Positions 8,281 to 16,499 of a stretch of 44,597 bases of DNA are shown here, piece after piece (within the stretch, counting starts at the first letter, position 1; the number at the start of each line of letters is the position of its first letter). The DNA is taken from the NCBI RefSeq assembly GCF_905120465.1, contig NZ_CAJHOF010000017.1, positions 1-44,597 of the forward strand, given 5' to 3'. Made by a program: the position numbers and the translations under genes. Origin of the DNA: Campylobacter majalis (GTDB lineage Bacteria > Campylobacterota > Campylobacteria > Campylobacterales > Campylobacteraceae). The notes beneath the pieces were generated by a model, which had not been told where the DNA came from, ran no database searches, and saw only the letters and a list, made by a program, of their open reading frames with translations.

Positions 8281-8555
8281 TGTCTTTTGCGTCTTATTTT
8301 ATTATTTTTTTCAAGGTCTTCTATATAATCTTGCATAGTATTCTCGATAATATTTGAGTGTTCATCGCCTAAAAGAGAACCCTGATTATTATCCATTAAG
8401 TTTGTATACATATTATTCAAAACTTTATCTTTTTGCTCTTTTGTTAAATCATTATTGTCAAATAAATACTCTTTTTCGTGGAGTATTAAAGCTTTAACAA
8501 AGTCGCCATAATCACATTCTGATATAAAAGTAGCTATTTTTTCTATATTGCTCAT
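8277..8555 (-). CDS. 92-aa cytosolic protein with basic tail
   Basis: No signal peptide or membrane segment is present. The body is acidic and helical. The protein switches at the end to a strongly basic tail, NNKIRRKRQ, similar to the ends of several other proteins in this window. The gene overlaps both neighbours by four bases (ATGA), so its product is probably made in step with theirs. Function unknown; the tail makes it a candidate substrate of the element's own secretion channel. Confidence 0.6.
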   Translation of the reverse strand: MSNIEKIATFISECDYGDFVKALILHEKEYLFDNNDLTKEQKDKVLNNMYTNLMDNNQGSLLGDEHSNIIENTMQDYIEDLEKNNKIRRKRQ

Positions 8556-8809
8556 TGTTTTACACCTCTAACTTTCAGTTGATTTAAGATTAGCTCGTTT
8601 CTTTGATGAATTAAAAAAATATGATTGTATTTATTAAGCAGTATATGCTTATTTAAACTAATATAATTTTGATGTGCCGTATTTTGCGAGATAATCGTTT
8701 TGGTTAAGCTCTTTTGCGATACGCTTTGGTTATCAATAGCTTCTGAAACAATATTGGCATTACATAGCGTAGCTAGTATGCTTAAAATCAAAAAAAATTT
8801 AGCTTTCAT
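8552..8809 (-). CDS. Exported 85-aa protein, unknown
   Basis: A typical signal peptide opens the protein (MKAKFFLILSILATLCNA, cleavage probably after residue 18). The ~65-residue mature part is helical, rich in Asn, Gln and Ile, and ends KVRGVKQ. No cysteines remain after cleavage. It overlaps both adjacent genes by four bases. The operon context implies a periplasmic accessory role in transfer, which is an inference. Confidence 0.55.
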   Translation of the reverse strand: MKAKFFLILSILATLCNANIVSEAIDNQSVSQKSLTKTIISQNTAHQNYISLNKHILLNKYNHIFLIHQRNELILNQLKVRGVKQ

Positions 8810-9270
8810 AATCTAGTCTTTTTAATATCTTCGCTATTCTGCTCTTGTGTTTCATTTAAATACACTTGCTCTACTTGACTAACAAATTCTTTTTGTTCAG
8901 GGGTTAAATCTATACTCTTTAGGGCTTCAATATTTCCTTTGATAAGCTCCGCTTTCTCCGCCGTTGGATTATCTTTAAAATTTGAAAGATTTGCCATAAA
9001 CTCAAAAAATGAACTTATATTATTATTTGATTTTAAAATTTCATCAAAAGAAGTGAGTGTTTCGTGAATATGCTTATTGATTATGGTAGTTTTTTGATTT
9101 TCGCTTAGATTGCTATCAAATCTACTCTGCATAAAAGATTTTTTTGTAAGATCATATTTTTTAAATTCACCATAAGACATCTTTGAACTTTCAATGGCTT
9201 GCATTTTTTGTTTTATCTCGTCGCCTATTTCAAAGTTATCAAAAACATACCTACTTATCTCTATTTGCAT
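8806..9270 (-). CDS. 154-aa cytosolic protein, first gene of a transfer operon
   Basis: An acidic, mostly helical protein without signal peptide or membrane segment that ends DIKKTRL. I do not recognise a family. The start is well supported: AGGAG lies 8 bases before the ATG (AGGAGCAGATAAAATG). It is the first gene after the GGTTACA-type promoter and is followed by overlapping genes leading to topoisomerase III and the VirB4-like ATPase. Confidence 0.6.
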   Translation of the reverse strand: MQIEISRYVFDNFEIGDEIKQKMQAIESSKMSYGEFKKYDLTKKSFMQSRFDSNLSENQKTTIINKHIHETLTSFDEILKSNNNISSFFEFMANLSNFKDNPTAEKAELIKGNIEALKSIDLTPEQKEFVSQVEQVYLNETQEQNSEDIKKTRL

Positions 9271-9299
9271 TTTATCTGCTCCTAATAAAATTATGGAAA

Positions 9300-9361
9300 A
9301 TCATATATAAAACAGAGCTTTTAAGTATTAAATTAAACTTAAAAGGTTACAAAATGTAACC
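9300..9361 (-). promoter_or_regulatory. Transfer promoter 1: GGTTACA palindrome plus -10
   Basis: The palindrome GGTTACAAAATGTAACC occupies 9345-9361. Reading on the minus strand, a -10 TATGAT begins 39 bases after it (9300-9305), with no -35 consensus between. The ATG at 9270 is 74 bases from the box. Three other operons have the same box at the same spacing from a -10-like hexamer. Confidence 0.7.
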
Positions 9362-9374
9362 CCTTTTTTAGCTT

Positions 9375-11189
9375 TTATGCAGACTTAATTTCTTTTATGA
9401 TTTTGTAAGCTTGATTTAAAAAATTTCTCTTGCTTACATATTGAGTGAGCGGGATTTTATCATCGCTCATCATTTTGTATGTAGTTTTTTTACCTTTCGA
9501 TAATAGTGAGCTTTCAGCTTGTGCGATAGCTTTATGCATTTTTCCATTTGCAAATACTATCATCTCGCCATTATTCATATTCACTACTTCATTATGTTCT
9601 ATTGCGTCTTTTTCCTCAACTTTATAGTTATCTTCAACCGCTCCACTGCCTTTTGTATATTCACGCCTAGCAGTAAAGTCTCTACTCATTACTTTTTTCT
9701 TTTCAACCATTTTTGCGTAAAATTCGGTCGTATCAGGGTGCATATTTTTCATAAGTATATGCACTCCAGTAACATCTATAATTTCTTTTCTTTCATAGTC
9801 ATTTTTAGCAACAACATCAATTTGTGCTGGACTTTGAAAAAATGGAAATATACTAATACCAAGCGAGCGTGATTTTGACTCAAGCCTACCAAAACCCTCA
9901 ATAACATACGATCCAAGTTCATCAAGGAAGCAAACAAAAGGTATTTTAGGCTCTTTTGCAAATTTAGCCTTTTGTGCCGCAACGCCTTTAATAAGCCCTA
10001 GTATGAGCCTACCAAGTTCTTTTGGCGTAATATCACTATTCATAGTCGGCAATGTTACAAAGATAATTTTATTTCTTTGAGTTGCCTCCCAAAGACTTAT
10101 ATCAGGGTCTGGGGCATTAAAAATTCTACCATAATCTGAGCTTAGATTTGTTATAACATTACGCCAAGCACCAACGCAAACCGATACATCATAGATACCT
10201 TGCCCATCGCCACTGCATTTTTTCATAACGCTATCAACCCATTTTTTATCTTCTGCATTGCCATTTATAAACTCATTTAAATCAATTTCGATTGTTGAAG
10301 TAATGTATTTTATAAAGTCCATTATGCCAACATTTGATTTTGCTATATCTTTGTATTTTAAACCTTGTTTTACAAGAGTAGGCAAATTCATCATCTCTGT
10401 AAGAGCTGAAAAATCAAATATAAAATCCTTTTCATTGTCTCTTTTATAAACCATTAGTTTTAAAATACACTTCATAAATTCTTTTTGCTTTTCTTTCCAT
10501 TCGTTTTCTTCGCCGATCAATAAAGAAAGCATAATTTCGTAGATAGACAAAGCTCCACCGCTTAAAAGTGGGTTTATTGTATGTGTATTATCCATATCAA
10601 GAAAATTTAGATAAACAAAGTCATCTTCTCTACCTATACTTGCAACAAGTCCGTAAATTTCTTTGGCAAACTCATCTGTGCCTTTACCATCAACAATCAG
10701 CATACCGCCACCAAGTAAAACATATTGCTCTATCAAGCCTTTCATTAAAACAGATTTTCCAGCCCCAATAGTTGCCATACATAAAAAATGGCGTTTCATA
10801 GTTTCTGCATTTACTAATATAGGGCGAAGCTTGTTATTTGGTGCTTTACCTGATCTTACGGCATCTCCATAAAATTTTTTAACCTCTGTTCCTAGCGATA
10901 TTAAATAGTCTTTTTTGGGATTATTTTCTATAATAATCTCTTTATCATCGTGCTTTTCAGAATTCATATAAAAAGATACGGATACGCACAACAGTATAAA
11001 AAGTGTCATTACGATAAACAAGCTCATATTTGTGCCATTTGTCTTAAACGAAGCAACTATACATAAAAAAATAGAGACATAGCTAAAGATATATATAAAA
11101 AAGCGATAAGACTCATTATTTTGCATAAGCTCTTTTAGGCTTAATTCTTTGGGTCTATAATATTGAAGTTCTGAACGATGATGTTGCAT
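9375..11189 (-). CDS. VirD4/TraG-family coupling protein
   Basis: A 604-residue coupling ATPase that recruits the relaxosome and protein substrates to the secretion channel. Two membrane helices (about 27-46 and 51-72) are followed by the ATPase domain. Walker A GAGKS lies near residue 143 and Walker B VCFLDELG near 421. The block RSLGISIFPFFQSPAQID is typical of TraG/VirD4 proteins. Its presence is needed for the idea that other proteins here are secreted through basic tails. It is the last gene of the operon that begins at 15533, and its start overlaps the stop of the 111-aa gene. It is complete. Confidence 0.93.
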   Translation of the reverse strand: MQHHRSELQYYRPKELSLKELMQNNESYRFFIYIFSYVSIFLCIVASFKTNGTNMSLFIVMTLFILLCVSVSFYMNSEKHDDKEIIIENNPKKDYLISLGTEVKKFYGDAVRSGKAPNNKLRPILVNAETMKRHFLCMATIGAGKSVLMKGLIEQYVLLGGGMLIVDGKGTDEFAKEIYGLVASIGREDDFVYLNFLDMDNTHTINPLLSGGALSIYEIMLSLLIGEENEWKEKQKEFMKCILKLMVYKRDNEKDFIFDFSALTEMMNLPTLVKQGLKYKDIAKSNVGIMDFIKYITSTIEIDLNEFINGNAEDKKWVDSVMKKCSGDGQGIYDVSVCVGAWRNVITNLSSDYGRIFNAPDPDISLWEATQRNKIIFVTLPTMNSDITPKELGRLILGLIKGVAAQKAKFAKEPKIPFVCFLDELGSYVIEGFGRLESKSRSLGISIFPFFQSPAQIDVVAKNDYERKEIIDVTGVHILMKNMHPDTTEFYAKMVEKKKVMSRDFTARREYTKGSGAVEDNYKVEEKDAIEHNEVVNMNNGEMIVFANGKMHKAIAQAESSLLSKGKKTTYKMMSDDKIPLTQYVSKRNFLNQAYKIIKEIKSA

Positions 11190-11524
11190 TATTGTCCCTC
11201 GATATTATTAATAATACCCTGAATTTGATTTTGTGTTTTAATAATAAAACCCTCTTTTTGCTCTTTTAAAGCTTTATTTTTGGCTAGAGCATTTAGATTT
11301 TCATTTTCTTTTAAATTTTGTTCTTCAACCTGTGCAATAGCTTTGTCAAAATAGCTTTTTATCTGTGATATTTGTTTGGCTATTTGGCTTTCTTCTTGAT
11401 TATATTTTGCTATCGCTTCTGCTGATTCCACTGGTGCAATAGCCGAGTCGGTGCAACCACTACAAGCAAATAAATCTATACCAAATAAAGTTAAAAAAAC
11501 AAGGGTAATAAATATTTTTTTCAT
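11189..11524 (-). CDS. Small exported coiled-coil protein, possible lipoprotein
   Basis: The N-terminal hydrophobic segment ends in LFACSGC, which could be a lipobox with Cys21 as the lipidated residue. After it comes a helical, Glu/Gln/Lys-rich coiled coil through to the C-terminus (about 35-110). The arrangement of signal peptide, a nearby cysteine pair and a coiled coil recurs in the proteins at 37581-37874 and 43349-43699. It lies just ahead of the coupling protein gene. A structural role in the envelope is inferred. Confidence 0.55.
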   Translation of the reverse strand: MKKIFITLVFLTLFGIDLFACSGCTDSAIAPVESAEAIAKYNQEESQIAKQISQIKSYFDKAIAQVEEQNLKENENLNALAKNKALKEQKEGFIIKTQNQIQGIINNIEGQ

Positions 11525-12441
11525 TTATTGTCCTTTATTATATACTGTCCTTTATTATATACTGTTCTTGAACTATCGTTTTCAATTGCATATTTTTCAT
11601 CAAATGCTCCTTCAGTAGGGATTATATCCGTATTTAATTGATTTACATTATCTATTCTAAGTTCAGGAATAAAGTCTTTTAGCCTATCTTTAAATTCCAA
11701 ATAAGCATAATACATACCTGCACCTTTAAATTTTACGCAGTTTAGATTAAGTAAATCAATAGCTCCTAGAAATTCTTTTTCGTTATCATTTTTTATTAAA
11801 ATATCTAAATTTGCAACGCTTATATTAAATTTTGGGGTGTATCTTTCCCATAAGTCCATTAAGAAAAATTCAGCTATAAAATCGTTGTTTTTTAATTCTT
11901 TTTCATAATCAACTTTTACTTCTAAATCCTCGATAAAATCCTTTACCTTATCAAATATAATTTTAAAGACTTGGCTTTTTTCAAGCTCTATTAGATCATC
12001 TATTTTTGTGCCTTTAAAACCAAAATAATTTATGAAAAATTGCGGTCTAATAGTCTCATTTACAATTAGTTTTTTGTCTGCTTCATTTACAAAAACCTCA
12101 ATTCTTTTTGATTTTTCATCCTTGCGTTTCTCATAAAATTTAACTATTTTTTGTGCCGTTGCATCTTTAAAATATCTTTGCTGGTTGGCAATTATGTTCA
12201 GTGACTTTGATACAATACTCTTTTGTATATTTTTTAAAAGATAGATAATCAAAGGTATCGGCAAAAGATAAAAAATGCTAGGCTTTAGTTCATCAATAGA
12301 GCTAATTAAGATAAAAAAACCTATGCAAAAGACAGCCAAAGTAAAGCTTGAAAACTCTATCAAATTCTTTACTTCAAGATTGCCTTTATTGCTAATATAT
12401 GTAAAAAATATAATTGTTAGAAACATTACCAAAACTATCAT
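11521..12441 (-). CDS. 306-aa membrane-anchored protein, transfer operon
   Basis: Three hydrophobic segments open the protein (about 1-15, 29-47 and 55-70), followed by a soluble domain of about 230 residues, probably cytosolic, that is charged and helical. I do not recognise the family. The last seven residues (YIIKDNK) come from a 17-bp tandem duplication that shifted the frame past an earlier stop and created the ATGA overlap with the 111-aa gene. It lies between the 410-aa protein and the coupling protein, so it may be an inner-membrane accessory of the coupling complex. Confidence 0.6.
   Translation of the reverse strand: MIVLVMFLTIIFFTYISNKGNLEVKNLIEFSSFTLAVFCIGFFILISSIDELKPSIFYLLPIPLIIYLLKNIQKSIVSKSLNIIANQQRYFKDATAQKIVKFYEKRKDEKSKRIEVFVNEADKKLIVNETIRPQFFINYFGFKGTKIDDLIELEKSQVFKIIFDKVKDFIEDLEVKVDYEKELKNNDFIAEFFLMDLWERYTPKFNISVANLDILIKNDNEKEFLGAIDLLNLNCVKFKGAGMYYAYLEFKDRLKDFIPELRIDNVNQLNTDIIPTEGAFDEKYAIENDSSRTVYNKGQYIIKDNK
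11529..11562. repeat. 17-bp tandem duplication over a gene end and ribosome site
   Basis: A 17-base unit (TGTCCTTTATTATATAC on the plus strand) is present twice in tandem. On the minus strand each copy carries AAAGGAC, so the ribosome site of the 111-aa gene is duplicated. Because 17 is not a multiple of three, the upstream gene skips its likely former stop and gains seven residues. Confidence 0.9.
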
Positions 12442-13673
12442 TACTTACGCCTTACTCTACCTTGAGTGTCTTGCTTGTCGATTAATTCATCATTCAATTC
12501 TTTTTGCTCTTTAATTTGCTTTAACAAATTTTGTAACTTATCAATGCTCTCTCTTGTTTCATCTGTTGTAATCTTAAGTTTTTCCGCTTTTTCAAGTAAA
12601 ATTTCTCCTGCAAGTGTAGAAAATGGTAAATCCAATATATCCAAATTTGTTTTATTGTGAATAGCGAGAGCGTGATAGTATTGTATGAAATATTTAATTT
12701 GATCGTTTAATTTTGTTATATCATAGTCTTGCTTTTTAGCATTTTTAATAAGGTTTAATTCATAAAAACTATTGACAAAAGGTTTAGCCTTTAAAAAACT
12801 ATTTACATCTTTAAAATTCATTAATTTGATAGCTAGATCGCAACAAGTCTCTTGTAAATCAATCAAAAACTCTTTTGAGTTAATATCTCTAATGCTTTCT
12901 TGCGTATCTATTTCATTATCGATAATAAAACTAATGCTACTTAAAAGCTCGTCTATCTCTTTTTGAGTTACAACGTCTTTTACGCTGAGTATTTTTCTAT
13001 CATTTTCTCTACTTCGTCCATCAAGGCGTGTTTTTTCGCTATCAATTCGCCCTTTTGCTTCAAGTTCGTCATTATACGCTCGTGCAACTTCATTATGTCT
13101 TTGTGTATTAATGTCTGCATATTCAGTAAAATAAGGCGTGATTGGATTAAGTTCAATTTCTGCTTGTTGATTGGTGTCGGATTGCAGTTGTATTCCCTCA
13201 GTGCTATATACTCGATTATTTTCATATTGAGAGGAGTTAGTCTGTTGAGCTGTTGCGATGTTAGGTTCAATAGGTAATGATCGTAAAATTCCTGAGCCGT
13301 CTGTTTGGTTGTTTGGCTTAATTGGCTCATTATTAGCCCTATCTCCAGTTGTTTCATCTGCTTTTCCTTGTGTAGAATTTTCTTTTATTTTATCAAAATT
13401 TTCTTTTAAATTGTTAAGCATTACATTCTTAAAGCTCTTGTCTACTTCAAAGTCAAATAAGCTAATTTGAGCTATTTTTTGTTTTTTAGGCTTTGTTTCA
13501 TTGTATCTACTTATATACTCATCCAATACTCTATTAGAAATAGACATACTAACACCATCTAACCAATCAATGAATCTATTTTTTTGCGATAAAGACAGCT
13601 CATAATTGTTAATTTCAATTTCTGCTGGCTTACCATTTATAAGTATGCTCTCATCAATAATATGTATTTTCAT
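12441..13673 (-). CDS. 410-aa protein with disordered middle and basic tail
   Basis: I do not recognise a family. The N-terminal ~95 residues look folded (MKIHIIDESILINGKPAEIE), residues ~100-230 are hydrophilic and low in complexity (Asn, Asp, Glu, Thr, Ser) and probably disordered, and residues ~235-400 are helical. The end is DTQGRVRRK, a basic tail shared in style with other proteins here. The disordered part covers a second open frame of 125 codons with its own ribosome site. No membrane segment or signal peptide is present. In this operon it could be a secreted or relaxosome-associated protein; that is inference. Confidence 0.65.
   Translation of the reverse strand: MKIHIIDESILINGKPAEIEINNYELSLSQKNRFIDWLDGVSMSISNRVLDEYISRYNETKPKKQKIAQISLFDFEVDKSFKNVMLNNLKENFDKIKENSTQGKADETTGDRANNEPIKPNNQTDGSGILRSLPIEPNIATAQQTNSSQYENNRVYSTEGIQLQSDTNQQAEIELNPITPYFTEYADINTQRHNEVARAYNDELEAKGRIDSEKTRLDGRSRENDRKILSVKDVVTQKEIDELLSSISFIIDNEIDTQESIRDINSKEFLIDLQETCCDLAIKLMNFKDVNSFLKAKPFVNSFYELNLIKNAKKQDYDITKLNDQIKYFIQYYHALAIHNKTNLDILDLPFSTLAGEILLEKAEKLKITTDETRESIDKLQNLLKQIKEQKELNDELIDKQDTQGRVRRK
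12980..13357 (-). CDS. Possible overprinted gene (125 aa) inside the 410-aa gene
   Basis: A +1 frame inside the disordered part of the 410-aa gene starts with ATG, seven bases after AAGGA. It runs 125 codons and encodes a plausible helical, basic protein (MKQLEIGLIMSQLSQTTKQT... ending EKMIEKYSA). The caution is that the host frame here has few codons ending TA or TG, which by itself removes most stops from the +1 frame. The ribosome site and the protein-like composition favour a real gene, but the evidence is modest. Confidence 0.3.
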   Translation of the reverse strand: MKQLEIGLIMSQLSQTTKQTAQEFYDHYLLNLTSQQLNRLTPLNMKIIEYIALREYNCNPTPINKQKLNLIQSRLILLNMQTLIHKDIMKLHERIMTNLKQKGELIAKKHALMDEVEKMIEKYSA

Positions 13674-14278
13674 TTTTTTAATACTACTTTTTTAACAGCT
13701 TGTTCTACTTTTTGTAGTTCCTCTTTTATTTTTGGATTTTTTACATCAACTCTTGCAATATCGCTTGGTCTTATTGAAAATCTTGGGTCTTGAAGTTTTT
13801 GTTCTATTTCATCTTTTGGAATTCCACGCTCCTGTGCCTCTCTCTTAAAATTTTCTATCTGTTTTACTTTATCGACTACAAGTTCTTTTGTTATATCTCC
13901 GCCCAACTCACTATTTAAAAATTCTTCTATATTTTTCTTATTTTCTTCACTTAAAAACTCATTTTTTTTAAGTTCCTCTTTTAAAATTAAGTCAAGTTTG
14001 TCTTTGCTTAGTTCTTCATTTCTTGCCAACTCTTTTAAAAGCTCATTTCTATTGTCCTTAAAGCTTTTTAAAAGATCAGCTAAAAACGCAAATAATGTTT
14101 TATCGTTTAATGTATCATCATTATGAACGCCTATTTTTTGCTGATCCAAATTTGCCATAATGCTTTTACAATTCTCGCTAAATGTGCTAAATATATTTTT
14201 TGTACTATTTGCTAATTTCTTACCTGCTTGCAAAGCAGGATTGTTTTGATTTGCATATTCTTGCTGTAAATCGATCAT
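13670..14278 (-). CDS. 202-aa helical cytosolic protein
   Basis: The protein is strongly charged and helical throughout, with long Glu/Lys/Leu stretches between residues 75 and 170 that suggest a coiled coil, and it ends AVKKVVLKK. There is no signal peptide or membrane helix. It overlaps both neighbours by four bases. I do not recognise it; the basic end is a weaker version of the tails on other proteins of the window. Confidence 0.55.
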   Translation of the reverse strand: MIDLQQEYANQNNPALQAGKKLANSTKNIFSTFSENCKSIMANLDQQKIGVHNDDTLNDKTLFAFLADLLKSFKDNRNELLKELARNEELSKDKLDLILKEELKKNEFLSEENKKNIEEFLNSELGGDITKELVVDKVKQIENFKREAQERGIPKDEIEQKLQDPRFSIRPSDIARVDVKNPKIKEELQKVEQAVKKVVLKK

Positions 14279-14529
14279 TGTGAAATCCTTATTTTTCTGA
14301 TAAGTATGATAAATTTTTCATATAAAAAAGTATTGTATGGATTATCCAGTTTGGTTTTATCGTAAAAAAACCTATACGCCAAAAGGACAAAAGTTGGATA
14401 AATTAAGAAAAGATTCATTAAATTATCACTAAAGAAATAGATTGCTAGCAAAATAAATAAATTTAACTTTGTAGCCAAAAAATAATTTATACTTTGCTTT
14501 TGTGCGTATTGTTTTTCAAATGCTATCAT
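14275..14529 (-). CDS. Small two-helix membrane protein, possible VirB3/TraL-like
   Basis: The 84-residue protein has two adjacent hydrophobic helices (about 20-37 and 40-57) between a charged N-terminus and a basic C-terminal tail (LIRKIRISQ). Length and topology fit VirB3/TraL proteins, which work with VirB4 at the inner membrane, but there is no diagnostic motif and VirB4 is in another operon. Overlaps with both neighbours show tight packing. Confidence 0.4.
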   Translation of the reverse strand: MIAFEKQYAQKQSINYFLATKLNLFILLAIYFFSDNLMNLFLIYPTFVLLAYRFFYDKTKLDNPYNTFLYEKFIILIRKIRISQ

Positions 14530-15533
14530 TTTCTATATCTTTGTTTATGTGTTTGGATATCTTGCTGTGCTTGAAGCATATCATCTTGCCAACTAGATGA
14601 GCTTTGGTTTTGAATTGGATTATCTAATAAGCTATAATCATCATAATCATAATTAAGCGATTGATCTTCTTTTTTCTCATTTTTAACCTCTGTTTGTTTT
14701 TCTTCGCTGATTTCCGATACGATACTTTCGCTTATTGCTTCTTCTTGGTTGTATTTTATTGAAGTAAGGGTATTATTTTCTGATAAAGTTTGACTCAATT
14801 TTAATAAAAGTGCCGTTTTTTCATTTTTAAAAGCATTTATCTCTTGCTCTAAAATATGATTTTTTTCTTTTACTTGGTTTATCAGCTTTTGTATTTCATT
14901 ATTACTCATTGCAAGAGTTTGCATATAAAAAGACTTCATAAAACTAGGATTTTTTAGTGTATCTTGACTATTAAAAGGAAATTCTATTTGTTCTTTATTA
15001 TTAATAAAATCAATCATCTCTTTTGGTTGTATTTTTAGTTCGTATCCATCAAACAAATCATTGTATTTTATGGGTTCAGGCTCCAAAAAGCCACTTTCAA
15101 GACCTTTTATCTCAAGTTCTAATTGTTCTTTTTTATTTTTTAAATTTGAGTTTTGATTGAGTTCGTCTTGTAAGCTTGTAAAAGTTTTCTCAAGACTTTT
15201 TATATTTTCCATCTGCTCCTTAAATTCTTTTGTGGCTTCATCCTCATTTAAAATATTACTTTTTAGATTATCATAGCATTTTGTAAATTCTAAAAAAATT
15301 TGATAGTTTAATAGTCTTACAATACTTTCATTTTCATTTGGCGTTCTGTCAATCATTTCCTGATAATATAAATCCATAAAGGCATTTTCGGTATTTAAAT
15401 CTACTTTATTTTTGTTCGCCTCAAAAAACAAAAGCATACTTTCGCCGATTTGTTTTATGCTATCATCGTCTGAATCTTTTGCATATTTTGCAAAGGCTAA
15501 AACGTATTCTTCTATTGTTGATATAGATGACAT
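14526..15533 (-). CDS. 335-aa coiled-coil protein with basic tail
   Basis: First gene of the operon ending in the coupling protein. Residues ~90-150 and ~215-265 are predicted coiled coils. The segment from about 275 onward is Gln/Ser/Asp-rich and probably flexible. The protein ends QTHKQRYRK, again a basic C-terminal tail. There is no signal peptide or membrane segment. AAGGAA lies a few bases before the ATG. It is not recognised as a family member; a role as a relaxosome or substrate-adaptor protein would fit the position next to the coupling protein but is speculative. Confidence 0.55.
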   Translation of the reverse strand: MSSISTIEEYVLAFAKYAKDSDDDSIKQIGESMLLFFEANKNKVDLNTENAFMDLYYQEMIDRTPNENESIVRLLNYQIFLEFTKCYDNLKSNILNEDEATKEFKEQMENIKSLEKTFTSLQDELNQNSNLKNKKEQLELEIKGLESGFLEPEPIKYNDLFDGYELKIQPKEMIDFINNKEQIEFPFNSQDTLKNPSFMKSFYMQTLAMSNNEIQKLINQVKEKNHILEQEINAFKNEKTALLLKLSQTLSENNTLTSIKYNQEEAISESIVSEISEEKQTEVKNEKKEDQSLNYDYDDYSLLDNPIQNQSSSSWQDDMLQAQQDIQTHKQRYRK

Positions 15534-15565
15534 AATGTTTCCTTGTTTTTAAAATTACTCTATCA

Positions 15566-15627
15566 AAAATACAACAAAAAATATTTTTATGCTTTAAAAT
15601 TAGCTTAATAGGTTACAATTTGTAACC
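15566..15627 (-). promoter_or_regulatory. Transfer promoter 2: GGTTACA palindrome plus -10
   Basis: GGTTACAATTTGTAACC lies at 15611-15627, and its last base is the first base of the stop codon of the 73-aa HTH gene. On the minus strand a TATTTT hexamer stands 39 bases downstream (15566-15571), the position of the -10 in the other three copies. The ATG at 15533 is 77 bases from the box. Confidence 0.65.
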
Positions 15628-15848
15628 TATTTTTCAAACTGAGAGCTGAATATAAAATACTCATTTTTATTGTTTATAAAACAACTATTTTTTTCTATAG
15701 CAATAAAAACTTTCTTTCCTGCATCGACTTTGGCTATGATTTTTCCATCTTTTCTTTGTTGCCAACAAGTCTTGCGTGTAATATTTTTTATCTTACAATA
15801 AGCTTTCATCGGTATCCAAATATATTTATTTTCATCTATATTTTGCAT
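15627..15848 (-). CDS. Small HTH (excisionase/MerR-like) DNA-binding protein
   Basis: A 73-residue protein whose first 50 residues fit the small winged-helix fold of excisionase or MerR-like DNA binders (WIPMKAYCKIKNITRKTCWQ, then RKDGKIIAKVDAGKKVFIAI as wing). The C-terminal ~20 residues are aromatic-rich. Its stop codon overlaps the GGTTACA box that controls the next operon, so it is the first candidate to test as regulator of that box. It is the last gene of the replication operon that starts at 19107. Confidence 0.5.
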   Translation of the reverse strand: MQNIDENKYIWIPMKAYCKIKNITRKTCWQQRKDGKIIAKVDAGKKVFIAIEKNSCFINNKNEYFIFSSQFEK

Positions 15849-15849
15849 T

Positions 15850-16488
15850 TTAAAAACCTTTTATACTTGGCAAAAAGTTGTTATATATTTCTCTTAAGCT
15901 ATTTTCATATAAAGCATCATTTTCAAAAATAGAGACGACTTGTTTATCATCTATCCTATTTTCATCAAACGCCAAAAATATGTTAAATAAAAAATCGTAT
16001 CCATATCGATATATCATTTTTAGAGTAAAATTATCGGTAACAATGTCTTGCAAATTTAAGTCAAACACATCGTTATAGTAAATTTGATATGTTAAATCTT
16101 TTAAAAAATCTCTAATAAATATTGATATTCTAGTATCATCAAGACTTATAAGTTTTATATCTTGATTGAGTAAAACACAAAAAGTTGCACATATAGTAAG
16201 ATAGTTTTCATACTCTTTTTTGGTTTCAAAGTTTCTATTTTTTGGCAACACATTACTTAGTCTTGTGTTAATAAAAACTAAATTTGCCTCATTTGAGCTA
16301 TATACTTGCATTAAATAATCCTCATCACTATCAAAATACATATAGTTTATATTATTGATAAGCTCTTTTTTGTGCTTTTTGAAGTAGCTAATAATTGATA
16401 ACTTTCTATCAATAAGGCTAAATTTTTTGATTTTTAACTTTGTCTTTTTATGCTGTTTATAAAACTCAAAATAATCATTGACTCTCAT
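15850..16488 (-). CDS. 212-aa cytosolic protein, unknown
   Basis: Not recognised. The N-terminal 40 residues are very basic (YKQHKKTKLKIKKF). The rest is a mix of helices rich in Phe, Tyr and Asp, with no membrane segment. It follows the phase-variable AAA+ ATPase with 11 bases between them and may be its partner or substrate, a guess from position only. AAGGAT precedes the ATG. Confidence 0.5.
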   Translation of the reverse strand: MRVNDYFEFYKQHKKTKLKIKKFSLIDRKLSIISYFKKHKKELINNINYMYFDSDEDYLMQVYSSNEANLVFINTRLSNVLPKNRNFETKKEYENYLTICATFCVLLNQDIKLISLDDTRISIFIRDFLKDLTYQIYYNDVFDLNLQDIVTDNFTLKMIYRYGYDFLFNIFLAFDENRIDDKQVVSIFENDALYENSLREIYNNFLPSIKGF

Positions 16489-16499
16489 TGCTTATCCTT

